Below, one piece after another: positions 43,644-53,191 of a stretch of DNA of 64,000 nucleotides. Made by a program: the position numbers and the translations under genes. The stretch is taken from contig NZ_SJSK01000003.1 of assembly GCF_004331645.1 (NCBI RefSeq), positions 682,301 to 746,300 on the forward strand, read 5' to 3'. Source of the DNA: Pedobacter frigiditerrae. GTDB taxonomy: Bacteria; Bacteroidota; Bacteroidia; Sphingobacteriales; Sphingobacteriaceae. Every line of letters begins with the position of its first letter. Position 1 is the stretch's first letter. The notes beneath the pieces are model-generated. The model worked only from the letters and a program-made list of their open reading frames with translations, was not told the DNA's origin and did not search any database.

Positions 43644-44834
43644 CTACAAATTCTGTGATATAACAAAACCACTTGCCCAAGCCCATTGAAAGTTATAGCC
43701 TCCAAGCCAACCAGTTACATCCATACATTCGCCACCAAAATATAATCCTGGTATCTTTTTGCATTCTAATGTTTTAGAAGAAATTTCGTTGGTATCAATT
43801 CCACCACGCATCACTTCTGCTTTATCATAACCTTTATCACCTGCTGGTTTCACTTTAAATTCGTGAATAGTTTGATGAATTAGCTCCATATCAGCTTTGC
43901 TTAAATCGGCTATCGTTTTGGTTAAAGGTAAAAACTTGCCTAAAGCATCTGTAAATTTTTTAGCGTAAAAACGGTTTAACAAAGTTGATAATAATATTTT
44001 TCCATTTGTTTTGCGTTCTTCTTCTACTAATCCAAGAATGTTTTGATTTGGTAATAAGTTGATATTGAAAACTTCCCCTCTGCGCCAGTAAGAAGAAATT
44101 TGCAGAATTGCAGGGCCGCTTAATCCCCAATGCGTAAATAAAATATTTTCTTCAAAAGATATTTCATCATTACTCACTTCACAGAAAATAGAGTTTCCAG
44201 AAAGTTGGGCATACCAATCTTCATCTTTTCCTGTAATGGTTAAAGGAACCAATGCCGGAGCAGTTTCTATTATTTTTAATCCGTTATTACGAGCAAATCT
44301 TAACGCAAAATCTGTTGCCCCCATTTTCGGAATTGGCAAGCCGCCACTGGCAATAACTACTTTAGGTGCAATAATCGATTTGATTTTATCGCCAATGGTA
44401 TAGTTTACTGTAAAACCCTCTGAATTTTGCGCTATATCTTTAACATCTGCATTGCACCAAATCTCTTGGTCCATTTCTTCGCAAAGCGATGTAAAAACTT
44501 CTACAATGTCTTTGGCATTTTTATCTTCTGGAAACAACTGACCTAAAGTTTTCTCTTTACCCACAATACCATAAGTTTCAAAAAAACTGATGGTATCTTC
44601 AACTGTCCATTGGTTAAAAGAAGATTTTAAAAAGTGAGGATTAGCAGAAATAAACTGTTCTGTAGTTGTCCATTGATTGGTAAAATTACATCTCCCACCG
44701 CCAGAAATTAAGATTTTAGCACCGGGTTTACTATTCTTTTCAAGTACAATAACTTTTTTTCCTAAAAAACCCGCCTGTACAGCACACATTAATCCACAAG
44801 CACCGGCACCAATAATTATTGCATCTGCATCCAT
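43644..44834 (-). CDS. HI0933-family flavoprotein (NAD(P)/FAD oxidoreductase)
   Basis: A 396-residue protein starting MDADAIIIGAGACGLMCA, the FAD-binding Rossmann motif. The family hallmark KILISGGGRCNFTN follows, and later blocks VIASGGLPIPKMGATDFA (parts: VIASGGLPIPK, GATDFA), FTHWGLSGPAIL, and the C-terminal PGLYFGGECMDVTGWLGGYN (parts: GLYFGGECMDV, GWLGGYNFQWAW). The ATG at 44834 is chosen over 44882, because a TACCTTTG promoter box lies just five bases upstream and family members start here. It is related to BaiN/YhiN-type flavoproteins whose substrate is mostly unknown. Confidence 0.85.
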   Translation of the reverse strand: MDADAIIIGAGACGLMCAVQAGFLGKKVIVLEKNSKPGAKILISGGGRCNFTNQWTTTEQFISANPHFLKSSFNQWTVEDTISFFETYGIVGKEKTLGQLFPEDKNAKDIVEVFTSLCEEMDQEIWCNADVKDIAQNSEGFTVNYTIGDKIKSIIAPKVVIASGGLPIPKMGATDFALRFARNNGLKIIETAPALVPLTITGKDEDWYAQLSGNSIFCEVSNDEISFEENILFTHWGLSGPAILQISSYWRRGEVFNINLLPNQNILGLVEEERKTNGKILLSTLLNRFYAKKFTDALGKFLPLTKTIADLSKADMELIHQTIHEFKVKPAGDKGYDKAEVMRGGIDTNEISSKTLECKKIPGLYFGGECMDVTGWLGGYNFQWAWASGFVISQNL

Positions 44835-44839
44835 TGTGG

Positions 44840-44847
44840 CAAAGGTA
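44840..44847 (-). promoter_or_regulatory. Promoter box adjoining the flavoprotein start
   Basis: On the minus strand TACCTTTG matches TAnnTTTG, with five bases to the ATG at 44834. It would give a leaderless or nearly leaderless mRNA and supports the shorter start. Confidence 0.4.
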
Positions 44848-44888
44848 TAAGTTTTAAGCATTACGTTGTATTTCTTAGCCATAGATGC

Positions 44889-44951
44889 ACACAGATAACA
44901 CAGAAAACATCTGTGTCCATCCTTTTTATCCCTGCCTACACGGCAGGCAGG
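44889..44951. repeat. Two short inverted repeats, dispersed-repeat type
   Basis: ACACAGAT (44889-44896) pairs with ATCTGTGT (44909-44916). CCTGCCT (44931-44937) pairs with AGGCAGG (44945-44951). The second resembles the hairpins at 59105-59123 and 27269-27293. They fill the gap between the flavoprotein and purK. Confidence 0.55.
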
Positions 44952-45031
44952 TGTGGTTAAATGATTTCATAAAATCCCAAATGGCGTTTATTTTTTGTTA
45001 TTTTTGCATCTTTAAAAATCTATTATAAATA

Positions 45032-46171
45032 ATGGCAAAACAGATAAGCGAGTTAAAATTAGGCATATTAGGTGGCGGACAGTTGGGTAGAATGCTAATA
45101 CAAGAAGCCATCAACTATAATTTAACCACTTTAGTTTTAGACCCAGACCCAGATGCACCTTGCAAAAGTATTGCTAATAAGTTCGAATGTGGTTCTATTA
45201 CAGATTTTGATACGGTTTACAACTTCGGGAAAAAGGCAGATATCATTACCATAGAAATCGAAAAAGTAAATATAGAAGCTTTAGAACAACTAGAAAAAGA
45301 GGGCAAAATGGTGTTCCCCCAATCCCGTGTTATTCGTTTAATACAAGATAAAGGTGTGCAAAAGCAGTTTTTTAAGGAAAATGGCATTCCTACCGCTCCT
45401 TTTCAATTGGTAAGTTCTGCAGCAGATTTAACCAATGGAAATTTTCCTTTCCCATATATCTTAAAACAACGTAAAGATGGTTATGATGGTAAAGGCGTAA
45501 TGAAAATCAGCAACCTTGCAGATGTAGATAATGCATTTGAAGCACCATCTTTAATTGAAGAATTGGTAGATTTTGATAAGGAAATCGCTGTTATTGTTGC
45601 CAGAAACACTAATGGTGATATGAAAACATTTCCGATGGTAGAAATGGAATTTAATGCCGAAGCTAACTTGGTGGAATTTTTAATTTCTCCCTCAACTTAC
45701 CCTGATGATATACAGCAAAGAGCTGAAAAAATAGCTACTGATATTGCATCGGCCTTAAATGTTACTGGAATTTTGGCAGTAGAAATGTTTGTAACTAAAA
45801 ATGGAGAAATACTAGTTAACGAATTAGCTCCTCGTCCACATAATAGCGGTCACCAAACTATAGAGGGTAATTATGTTTCTCAATTTGAGCAGCATTTACG
45901 TTCAATTTTTAATTTACCATTGGGCGATACTCGTTCTATAAGCAATGCGGTAATGATTAATTTATTAGGAGAAAAAGGTCACGATGGTTTAGCCAAATAT
46001 GATGGATTAGAGAAGATAATGGCAATTGATGGTGTTTATGTACATTTATATGGAAAGAAATATACCAAACCTTTTCGTAAAATGGGTCACATTACCATCG
46101 TAGACCAAAACCGTGACCACGCTATTGAAAAAGCAAGATATATACAGCAGACTTTGAAAGTGATTTCTTAA
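45032..46171 (+). CDS. purK: 5-(carboxyamino)imidazole ribonucleotide synthase
   Basis: A 379-residue ATP-grasp enzyme. The N-terminus KLGILGGGQLGRMLIQEA is the PurK signature; PYILKQRKDGYDGKGV holds the nucleotide-binding strand and ELAPRPHNSGHQTIEG the metal and substrate site. It makes N5-CAIR from AIR, ATP and bicarbonate in purine synthesis. A TATTTTTG promoter box at 44999-45006 lies 25 bases upstream of the ATG. purE follows 99 bases downstream, as expected for the two-step pathway. Confidence 0.96.
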   Translation: MAKQISELKLGILGGGQLGRMLIQEAINYNLTTLVLDPDPDAPCKSIANKFECGSITDFDTVYNFGKKADIITIEIEKVNIEALEQLEKEGKMVFPQSRVIRLIQDKGVQKQFFKENGIPTAPFQLVSSAADLTNGNFPFPYILKQRKDGYDGKGVMKISNLADVDNAFEAPSLIEELVDFDKEIAVIVARNTNGDMKTFPMVEMEFNAEANLVEFLISPSTYPDDIQQRAEKIATDIASALNVTGILAVEMFVTKNGEILVNELAPRPHNSGHQTIEGNYVSQFEQHLRSIFNLPLGDTRSISNAVMINLLGEKGHDGLAKYDGLEKIMAIDGVYVHLYGKKYTKPFRKMGHITIVDQNRDHAIEKARYIQQTLKVIS

Positions 46172-46270
46172 ATAGATATGAGATGTGCGATATGAGAATT
46201 GAGACAATCGCAAGCAAAACAAACGATAAATAAAAAATTACTGAATTACCAAAAGCATAAAACAAACAAT

Positions 46271-46759
46271 ATGAGCGCAAGAGTAGGTATAATAATGGGT
46301 AGCAAATCTGATTTAAATGTAATGCAAGATGCTGCTGATATCTGTAAGGAATTTGGTGTTGAATTTGAAATGACCGTGGTTTCAGCTCACCGTACCCCTG
46401 AAAGAATGTTTACTTATGCTAAAGAAGCTGCTCAAAAAGGTTTAAAAGTGATAATAGCTGGCGCTGGTGGCGCTGCTCATTTGCCTGGAATGGTTGCTTC
46501 TATTACAACTTTACCTGTTATTGGTGTACCTGTAAAATCATCTAATTCGATTGACGGTTGGGATTCTATCTTATCTATTCTTCAAATGCCAAATGGCATT
46601 CCGGTTGCAACGGTAGCCTTAAATGCTGCTAAAAATGCTGGTTTATTGGCTGTTCAAATTTTGGCAACTGCCGATGATAGCTTAGCTCAGAAAATGCAGG
46701 CTTATAAAGATGATTTGAAGAAAAAGGTAGAAGAAAGTGCAGCTGACATAGAAAAGTAG
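46271..46759 (+). CDS. purE: N5-CAIR mutase
   Basis: A 162-residue protein starting [15 protein letters not shown]. This ATG at 46271 is chosen over 46199, whose extra 24 residues are unlike the family. Landmarks are MGSKSD (substrate phosphate site), [10 protein letters not shown] with the catalytic-type His, and [12 protein letters not shown]. It converts N5-CAIR to CAIR, the product needed for the next purine step. The length matches class I PurE. It is the partner of purK directly upstream. Confidence 0.96.
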   Translation: MSARVGIIMGSKSDLNVMQDAADICKEFGVEFEMTVVSAHRTPERMFTYAKEAAQKGLKVIIAGAGGAAHLPGMVASITTLPVIGVPVKSSNSIDGWDSILSILQMPNGIPVATVALNAAKNAGLLAVQILATADDSLAQKMQAYKDDLKKKVEESAADIEK

Positions 46760-46810
46760 TCCGAAAGTTAGGATGTCCTTAAGATTAATTAACATTATCT
46801 TTCCGACTAT

Positions 46811-47374
46811 TTAATTTAAGCTTGGATCGCTCGGGAAATTACTTACGTGAGCATATTTAGGACCCAGATTGATGATAACTTCTCGCCAAAGTTCCTCTTC
46901 ATTATTTGAAAATACCACATCTTGATGAAATTGGTCGGAAACTATCCAAGTATTCTCATTAATTTCTTCACTTAATTGGTCTATTCCCCATCCAGAATAA
47001 CCTAGAAAAAACTTCACTTCATCTATTGCAATGCTATTATTGTTTACCAGTATTTTAAGGGTTTCAAAGTTTCCGCCCCAGTAAATTCCTTTTGCAATTT
47101 CTTCGCCACTATTTAATTTATCATAACAACGATGAATAAAATGAACCGTATCAACCTCCACTGGTCCGCCAATAAAAACTGGAAAATCTGCTTGCCAAAA
47201 ATCTGGCACCAAATCCTTCAATAAAAACTGACTTGGATGATTTAAAATAAAGCCTAAAGTACCTTCATCACTATGTTCTGCCATTAGAACAACCGAACGT
47301 TTAAAGTTCGGATCATTTAAAAATGGTTCTGATATCAATAATTTTCCAGTAGAAGGTATCACTTTACTTAACAT
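46811..47374 (-). CDS. YqgE/AlgH family protein
   Basis: A 187-residue protein of the UPF0301/DUF179 family. It has the N-terminal GKLLISEPFLNDPNFKRSVV, EHSDEGTLGFILNHPS, FIGGPVEVDTVHFIH and the signature FLGYSGWGIDQLSEEI. The function is not established; in Pseudomonas AlgH affects alginate regulation. It is convergent with purE and divergent from pdxH. Confidence 0.92.
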   Translation of the reverse strand: MLSKVIPSTGKLLISEPFLNDPNFKRSVVLMAEHSDEGTLGFILNHPSQFLLKDLVPDFWQADFPVFIGGPVEVDTVHFIHRCYDKLNSGEEIAKGIYWGGNFETLKILVNNNSIAIDEVKFFLGYSGWGIDQLSEEINENTWIVSDQFHQDVVFSNNEEELWREVIINLGPKYAHVSNFPSDPSLN

Positions 47375-47490
47375 TTGTGAAAATTAAGAAACCTGAATGA
47401 TTATACCAAAATGTAGCATATAACAATCGTACTATAATCACAATCAAACAAAATTATATTCTAAATCAAAAAATTGAAAAAACTAAAGGC

Positions 47491-47498
47491 TATTTTTG
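47491..47498 (+). promoter_or_regulatory. pdxH promoter box adjoining the start codon
   Basis: TATTTTTG matches TAnnTTTG, with only four bases to the ATG at 47503. A TTG at 47474-47476 is 14 bases upstream, shorter than the usual spacing. Confidence 0.4.
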
Positions 47499-47502
47499 TG
47501 CC

Positions 47503-48153
47503 ATGGAACTAACAAAAGAAATGATACAAAGTTTGCGACAAGATTATCGCTCTGCAGAATTAAGTGAAAAAGATGCAGACAAGAATCCCATTAAACAATT
47601 CGAAAATTGGTTTTCTGCAGCGATTGATGCTCAATTATATGAGCCAAATGTAATGACTTTGGCAACAGCCGATAAATCTGGCAAACCTAATGCCCGTATC
47701 GTTTTGTTAAAAGGATTTGATGAAAATGGTTTCAGTTTTTACACCAATTACTTAAGCACAAAAGGCAAAGAGATTAAGAAAAACCCACAAGCTTGTTTAG
47801 TTTTCTTTTGGGCAGAGCTAGAAAGACAAGTTCGAATTGAAGGTAAAATTGAAAAATTATCTAAAGAAGCATCAGAAAAATATTTCCATTCGAGACCAGT
47901 GGGCAGTCAAATCGGCGCAATAGTTTCTCCTCAAAGTCAAATTATAACTGACAGAAAAATACTCGAAAATAAGGTTGAAGAATTGACCAACCAATATGAA
48001 GGCAAAACAATTCCTAAACCTGCACACTGGGGTGGATATATTGTTAAACCAACCTCAATAGAATTTTGGCAAGGTAGAACTAGCCGTTTACATGACCGTA
48101 TTAAATACGATCTAATAAATGGAAAATGGCAAACAAATAGATTAGCACCTTAA
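47503..48153 (+). CDS. pdxH: Pyridoxamine 5'-phosphate oxidase
   Basis: A 216-residue protein with the full PNPOx pattern: NVMTLATADKSGKPNARIVLLKG (parts: MTLATADKSGKPNAR, VLLKG), FYTNYLSTKGKEI for FMN phosphate, FFWAELERQVRIEG, SRPVGSQIGA, WGGYIVKP and the C-terminal signature FWQGRTSRLHDRI. It oxidises pyridoxamine or pyridoxine phosphate to pyridoxal phosphate using FMN and O2. It is a single gene ending in a strong terminator. Confidence 0.96.
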   Translation: MELTKEMIQSLRQDYRSAELSEKDADKNPIKQFENWFSAAIDAQLYEPNVMTLATADKSGKPNARIVLLKGFDENGFSFYTNYLSTKGKEIKKNPQACLVFFWAELERQVRIEGKIEKLSKEASEKYFHSRPVGSQIGAIVSPQSQIITDRKILENKVEELTNQYEGKTIPKPAHWGGYIVKPTSIEFWQGRTSRLHDRIKYDLINGKWQTNRLAP

Positions 48154-48154
48154 A

Positions 48155-48185
48155 ACAAAAAACCCGCTTAATGCGGGTTTTTTGT
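48155..48185. terminator. Bidirectional terminator between pdxH and susD
   Basis: A perfect 13-bp stem (48155-48167 with 48173-48185, core AACCCGC/GCGGGTT) has a 5-base loop and A/T flanks. It serves the convergent pdxH and SusD-like genes. Confidence 0.93.
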
Positions 48186-48207
48186 TAAATATGTTAAAGT
48201 TAAAATA

Positions 48208-49728
48208 TTAAGGGTTTTGACCACCAGGACCAATTGCTGGATTAGAATTGATTTCATCTTGTGGAATTGCCCATTGCCATTCTGGACCACCTGCAGGAAC
48301 TGATAATACACCAGATAAAGCAACTGTATGATTTCCACCAGTTCTATCAACAGAAAGATCCAAACGTTTTAAATCAAAAAATCTAAATCCTTCACCCCAT
48401 AGCTCCACACGGCGTTGAATCATAATCTCATTTATTAACGCATTACCAATATTTGTTGTTAAAACATAACTAGGGTTACGATTTTTTGCTAGTGTAAATA
48501 AAACATCTTGTGCAGCAATAGTTTCTGCCGCATTACCTGCCAATCCCAAACGAGCCCTAGATTCTGCTTCAATTAAAAACATTTCAGCAACACGCATATT
48601 TACAACATCGCCTATACTTGTTAAACCAGCATTTCTAAATTTACCTTGTTTGTAGCTAGCAGTAGAGTTAGAAACTACACCAGCAGGTAAATTATAAGCT
48701 AAAAATGTCGTACTGTTTCCAGTTGGATCCCATAATTGCTTACGAACATCTGTTGCAGCAATTTGATTATATAATACTGAGAACATACGTTTAGGAACTG
48801 TTCTATTTGCTGTAGAGTTAAACGTACCCATATAAGCAAAGTAAGAATAGAAGTAAGTAGTTTGATCCTCTTGTTGTCTACTTCCCCACATCCATTCTTG
48901 ATTGGTATAGTTATTAAATCCAGCTAAATATTCAGCATTAGTCATTAAAGTTAACCCGGTTCTTGCCTCTAATGCATTTTGTGCTGCAATAGCCCATTTA
49001 CCCTGAGCCAAAGCAACTCTAGCCTTGATGCCTTTAGCGACATTAATGTTAAAGTGAGATTTATTTGGACGAGCTGTTGCGCCAGCTGCAAACGCTGCGA
49101 TAGATGCATCTATATCTTTATTAATTTGAGTATAAACATCTTCAACTGATGATCTAGGTTTACCAGGAGTTGCATCAATTACAGTACTAATCGCCAATGG
49201 TACACCTGGTTGTGTGTTATTACCAGCTGCATCATAACGTTTTCCAAATACTTGAACCAAAACAAAATGAGCCCAAGCTCTATAAGCTAATGCTTCACCT
49301 TTGATTGCATTTCTATCTGCTACAGGGCCACTGCAATTATCAATATTTTCTATAATAGCATTTGCATTAGCAATGATTTTATAGTAGAAAGAATAAATAA
49401 AGGAATTATTAAGATTAGTTGCACTTCTGTGTGTTACCCACTTATGAACACCGTAGGCAGTTGTGCTCACCGTATTAACTATATCCTCTCCCATATAATC
49501 AATGTTTAAGTGTACAGCCCCTTCTCCACCTTCTTCTTGCCTTGAATATTGAACATATAATGATCTATGTATACCATTAAGAGCTGCCATAGCATTTGTA
49601 GTTGTCGTAAAAACAGCTGTATTAGCTACCCTATCAGTAGGTTGAGTGTCTAAATAATCGTCTTTACATGACCCCAGCGCTAAGACTATCATAGCTACTG
49701 GAATAAATAATTTATATTTTGTTTTCAT
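48208..49728 (-). CDS. SusD/RagB outer-membrane lipoprotein
   Basis: A 506-residue protein with lipobox ALGSC (Cys21) followed by KDD. The SusD/RagB N-terminal region (YLDTQPTDRVANTAVF, AMAALNGIHRSLY) and the C-terminal SusD pattern (EIMIQRRVELWGEGFRFFDLKR, in parts: MIQRRVELWGEGFR, FFDLKRL; then WAIPQDEINSNP) are complete. It is the surface substrate-binding partner of the SusC protein just upstream (11-base gap). No enzyme or regulator adjoins the pair, so the substrate cannot be inferred. Confidence 0.94.
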   Translation of the reverse strand: MKTKYKLFIPVAMIVLALGSCKDDYLDTQPTDRVANTAVFTTTTNAMAALNGIHRSLYVQYSRQEEGGEGAVHLNIDYMGEDIVNTVSTTAYGVHKWVTHRSATNLNNSFIYSFYYKIIANANAIIENIDNCSGPVADRNAIKGEALAYRAWAHFVLVQVFGKRYDAAGNNTQPGVPLAISTVIDATPGKPRSSVEDVYTQINKDIDASIAAFAAGATARPNKSHFNINVAKGIKARVALAQGKWAIAAQNALEARTGLTLMTNAEYLAGFNNYTNQEWMWGSRQQEDQTTYFYSYFAYMGTFNSTANRTVPKRMFSVLYNQIAATDVRKQLWDPTGNSTTFLAYNLPAGVVSNSTASYKQGKFRNAGLTSIGDVVNMRVAEMFLIEAESRARLGLAGNAAETIAAQDVLFTLAKNRNPSYVLTTNIGNALINEIMIQRRVELWGEGFRFFDLKRLDLSVDRTGGNHTVALSGVLSVPAGGPEWQWAIPQDEINSNPAIGPGGQNP

Positions 49729-49739
49729 GATAATTACTT

Positions 49740-52700
49740 TTAAAATGTAGCATTAATACCTAAACTTATAAAACGCGTTGGGGTATAGTTATTTGAATTA
49801 ACTCCAGTAAATGATTCAGTTGGATCTAAACCTTTGCGTTTTGATACTAAGAATAGGTTTTCTCCTGATCCATAAACTTTAACATTACTTAAACCAACTT
49901 TACTTACTAAAGAAGCTGGCAAGGTATAAGCCAAAGTTGCAGACCTCATGTTAATATAAGAAGCATCTACTAAGAAACGAGATGAAGTTGCATTGTAATT
50001 AGTTGATCTCCCAACATCTAGACGAGGGATTGAGGCTGCATCACCAATCGCTTTCCAACTGTTTAGTGCATCAACATGTAAAGCACCACCATACGAGCTG
50101 TAACTCATTAATGATTGGTAAGTGCCATCGTAGAATTTACCTCCAACTTGATAGTTTAACAATACAGATAGTGAGATATTTTTATATGTAAATGTATTTG
50201 TGATACTTCCATAAAATTTAGGAATTGCCGAATCGCTATAATCAAACAAAGCATTGTTTGGATTCACTGTAAATGACTGCCCATTTATTGTTCTTGTATC
50301 AGCAGCTAAACCTGGGCTAGCAGGATTGATTAAATATAAGCCTGCACCATCAGAAGGATCTACACCAGCCCATTGACGTAGCCAGAAATCATAAATTGAA
50401 TGCCCAACAGCTAATTGTTTTGTTCCACTGATAATTGTAGGCGTTTCAACAGGCATCTTTGTAATTCTATTTCTAGTAATTGTCCAATTCACATTAGCAT
50501 CCCATTTAAAATCTTTAGATTTTAGAATATCACCACCTAATTGAACTTCAATACCTTTATTCCACATTGTACCAATGTTTTTTGCTATTGTACCAATACC
50601 AACTGATAATGGTAATGGTACATTGAATAACAAATCTTTTGATCTTCTATCAAAAACTTCAACACTACCATTTAATCTATTTTTAAACAAAGCAAATTCT
50701 AAGGCAACATCTGTTTGAGTATTAGTTTCCCAAGTTAAATCTGGAGTTGGTAATGAACTTAATACAATACCTGGTTCACCTGCATTATTATTATCTAAGT
50801 TATAAAATGCTTGATATTTGTATAAACCAGAAATACCATCATTACCTAATTGACCATAAGAAGATCTTAATTTCAAATAATTTAACCAAGAAACATTTTT
50901 CAAGAACTTCTCTTGACTAACTATCCACGCACCACCTACTGAATAAAAATTACCCCACTGTTTTCCAGGTGCCCATTTAGATGAACCATCTCTACGGAAA
51001 GATCCTGAAATAAAATATTTTCCTTGATAATCATAGTTTAATCTAGCAAACAATGCCTCTTTTCTATAATCATCAGTATAAGAACTTAAATCTGTAGTGG
51101 TAGCAAAATTAATTAATTCAGAATTACCATCTAAGATTTGTGTATTTCTTGCACCAGTTAAATATTTGTAGCCATAATCATAATTATTATGCCCAACTAA
51201 TACTGAAAAATTATGCTCGTCAATTGTTTTATTATAATTTAATAATTGCTCAATTGTATATGTAGTTGTTGTAGTACTTGTATTTCTTGCTCTTCCACTT
51301 GGAGCCCCATCACCAACGATTTTGTTTTGATAATCATTAAAGAAATAGTTAGAAATATCTACACCAACATTTGTTGTAAATTTAAAATCTTTTAAGAAAG
51401 TAATTTCTCCGTAAGTTCTACCGCCAAGAACATTACGTTTAATTTGAGAACTGTTTAATAATGTTTCTTGAACAATATGTCTTCCTGCATAAGCACCTGA
51501 TGGACGATTTGGAATTCCATAAAGACTCAATAGATTACCAGTATCATAAATTTTATTACCACCAGCATCTAAAATAAAATCACCTGTAGTTGGATTATGT
51601 GCATAAACTGGATATATAGGCCCCATATATCTAGAAAAGTTGAATGGATTTACAATACTACCACTACCGTCAGCATCTGCTTGATCTGATTTTGTAATGT
51701 TAGCAACAATATTGAATCCTGTCTTAAACCATTTCATAGGATTAGTGTTTACATTTACACGTCCACTAAACCTATTAAAGTCTGATCTAACAACAAAACC
51801 TTTTTCATTAACATAACCTAATGAAACATAATAATCAGATTTTTGGTTTCCTCCACTATAGTTTAAGCCATAATCCCCTCTATTACCTACTCTTGTAATA
51901 TCATCAGCCCAATCTAAATCGTTATATTTTAAAGAAGCATTAGGGTTTAACATACCATCAGTTCCAACAATTGCATTATCTGCAACATTAAATGGGTTAT
52001 TTCCTAAAAGCGACTTAATTGTACTAGTGGCTGCAGTATTAGCTGCTGAAAGAGTTTGTGCTGCACCGGTAGCAGGATAAACCAAACTATTTCTATATGC
52101 TTGCCATGCTAAAGGATAATATTGATACGCATCAACCGTTTCATACTCTGGAATTCCCCTTGATGTAAGTCCTTGAAGTACTTTCACGCCTAATTTATCT
52201 TGATTAGCCCTGCCTTTTTTCGTTGTAACAATAATTACTCCATTTGCAGCACTAGATCCATACAAAGCAGAGGATGCTGCATCTTTTAGCAATGATATAT
52301 TTTCAATATCATCAACATTTATGTTTGAAATACTTCCAGCGTATTGAACTCCATCTACAATATATAATGGATCATTAGAAGCAGAAATAGACCCAAAACC
52401 TCTTACACGAATCGCTGGGCCAGAACCAGGCTGACCACTCCCTGCATTAACTTGAATACCAGGAGCAGCTCCAGCCAAAGCATTATTTAAATTTGTTACT
52501 GTCCTGTTAGCTAGGTCAGCTGCTTTTACATTTGATGCTGAACCAGTAAAAGCCCCTTTGGTAGATGTACCATAACCAACTACTAATACTTCATTTAGAA
52601 CCTTACTATCTGATTCTAAAGAAACGTTAATGGTTGTTTGGTTTCCCACAGTTTTCTCAATAGTTACATAAGACAAGTAAGAATAAACCAATACTGTTTC

Positions 52701-52904
52701 TGCACTTGGTACGGCAATACTATAACTACCATTGGTTTCTGTTTGAACGGCATTATTAGTGCCTTTAATTTTTACGGAAACTCCAGGAATCGGAAGACCA
52801 TCTTCTGCTCCTAAAACTTTACCCGTAATTTTTTTACTTTGAGCAAATGCCGAACTAATCGTTAGCAAACTCAAAACAAATAATTTTAGTAATTTTTGTT
52901 TCAT
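49740..52904 (-). CDS. SusC/RagA-type TonB-dependent transporter
   Basis: A 1054-residue protein with a signal peptide (residues 1-21, ending SSAFAQ). Residues about 23-105 form a carboxypeptidase-D-like domain (ITGKVLGAEDGLPIPGVSV). The plug carries the box NEVLVVGYGTSTKGAFTGS and the SusC signature DPLYIVDGVQY. The beta barrel ends RFISLGINATF. It imports an oligomeric substrate with the adjacent SusD partner. The pair looks like an orphan SusCD: pdxH lies on one side and the 3-hydroxyacyl-CoA dehydrogenase on the other. It is less related to the first SusC than to general SusC proteins by eye. Confidence 0.95.
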   Translation of the reverse strand: MKQKLLKLFVLSLLTISSAFAQSKKITGKVLGAEDGLPIPGVSVKIKGTNNAVQTETNGSYSIAVPSAETVLVYSYLSYVTIEKTVGNQTTINVSLESDSKVLNEVLVVGYGTSTKGAFTGSASNVKAADLANRTVTNLNNALAGAAPGIQVNAGSGQPGSGPAIRVRGFGSISASNDPLYIVDGVQYAGSISNINVDDIENISLLKDAASSALYGSSAANGVIIVTTKKGRANQDKLGVKVLQGLTSRGIPEYETVDAYQYYPLAWQAYRNSLVYPATGAAQTLSAANTAATSTIKSLLGNNPFNVADNAIVGTDGMLNPNASLKYNDLDWADDITRVGNRGDYGLNYSGGNQKSDYYVSLGYVNEKGFVVRSDFNRFSGRVNVNTNPMKWFKTGFNIVANITKSDQADADGSGSIVNPFNFSRYMGPIYPVYAHNPTTGDFILDAGGNKIYDTGNLLSLYGIPNRPSGAYAGRHIVQETLLNSSQIKRNVLGGRTYGEITFLKDFKFTTNVGVDISNYFFNDYQNKIVGDGAPSGRARNTSTTTTTYTIEQLLNYNKTIDEHNFSVLVGHNNYDYGYKYLTGARNTQILDGNSELINFATTTDLSSYTDDYRKEALFARLNYDYQGKYFISGSFRRDGSSKWAPGKQWGNFYSVGGAWIVSQEKFLKNVSWLNYLKLRSSYGQLGNDGISGLYKYQAFYNLDNNNAGEPGIVLSSLPTPDLTWETNTQTDVALEFALFKNRLNGSVEVFDRRSKDLLFNVPLPLSVGIGTIAKNIGTMWNKGIEVQLGGDILKSKDFKWDANVNWTITRNRITKMPVETPTIISGTKQLAVGHSIYDFWLRQWAGVDPSDGAGLYLINPASPGLAADTRTINGQSFTVNPNNALFDYSDSAIPKFYGSITNTFTYKNISLSVLLNYQVGGKFYDGTYQSLMSYSSYGGALHVDALNSWKAIGDAASIPRLDVGRSTNYNATSSRFLVDASYINMRSATLAYTLPASLVSKVGLSNVKVYGSGENLFLVSKRKGLDPTESFTGVNSNNYTPTRFISLGINATF

Positions 52905-53164
52905 TTAAGTTAATTTAATGTTAAATTTTTAAAAAAATAGAGCGCAATATACAGCTATCGATATTGTGTTGCAATATTTTTTTTTACAAAAAAATGGCTT
53001 TTTTTAAATGTTTAAACATAACGGTATTTAAGTATTGTCATCACCATCCATCTGATTCAATAATAAATCGATTTTTTAGATTCAAAAACATCAGTATTTA
53101 ATTATATAGCAATCTAAAATTCACAAAATCCAGATAAAATTCTTTCATAGTACTACTTTTAATA
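52905..53164. other. AT-rich divergent promoter region of the second susC
   Basis: No gene is visible. A dyad CAATAT-N10-ATATTG (52945-52966) is followed by another GCAATAT at 52971-52977, the same heptamer as 52944-52950. These could be regulator sites about 40-70 bases before the susC ATG. No exact TAnnTTTG box is visible for susC here. Confidence 0.35.
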
Positions 53165-53172
53165 TAGATTTG
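53165..53172 (+). promoter_or_regulatory. Promoter box of the 3-hydroxyacyl-CoA dehydrogenase gene
   Basis: TAGATTTG matches TAnnTTTG and lies 19 bases before the ATG at 53192. It argues against the TTG at 53177 as the start. Confidence 0.4.
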
Positions 53173-53191
53173 CTTCTTGATAATTTATGGT

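Noticed and set aside
43489..43689. 66-codon open frame on the plus strand
   Set aside because: Consists of the 11-bp tandem repeat, a dispersed repeat and antisense of the flavoprotein 3' end.
44889..44916. Terminator for the flavoprotein or purK
   Set aside because: The hairpin lies between divergent genes upstream of both starts and lacks a T-run, so it cannot terminate either.
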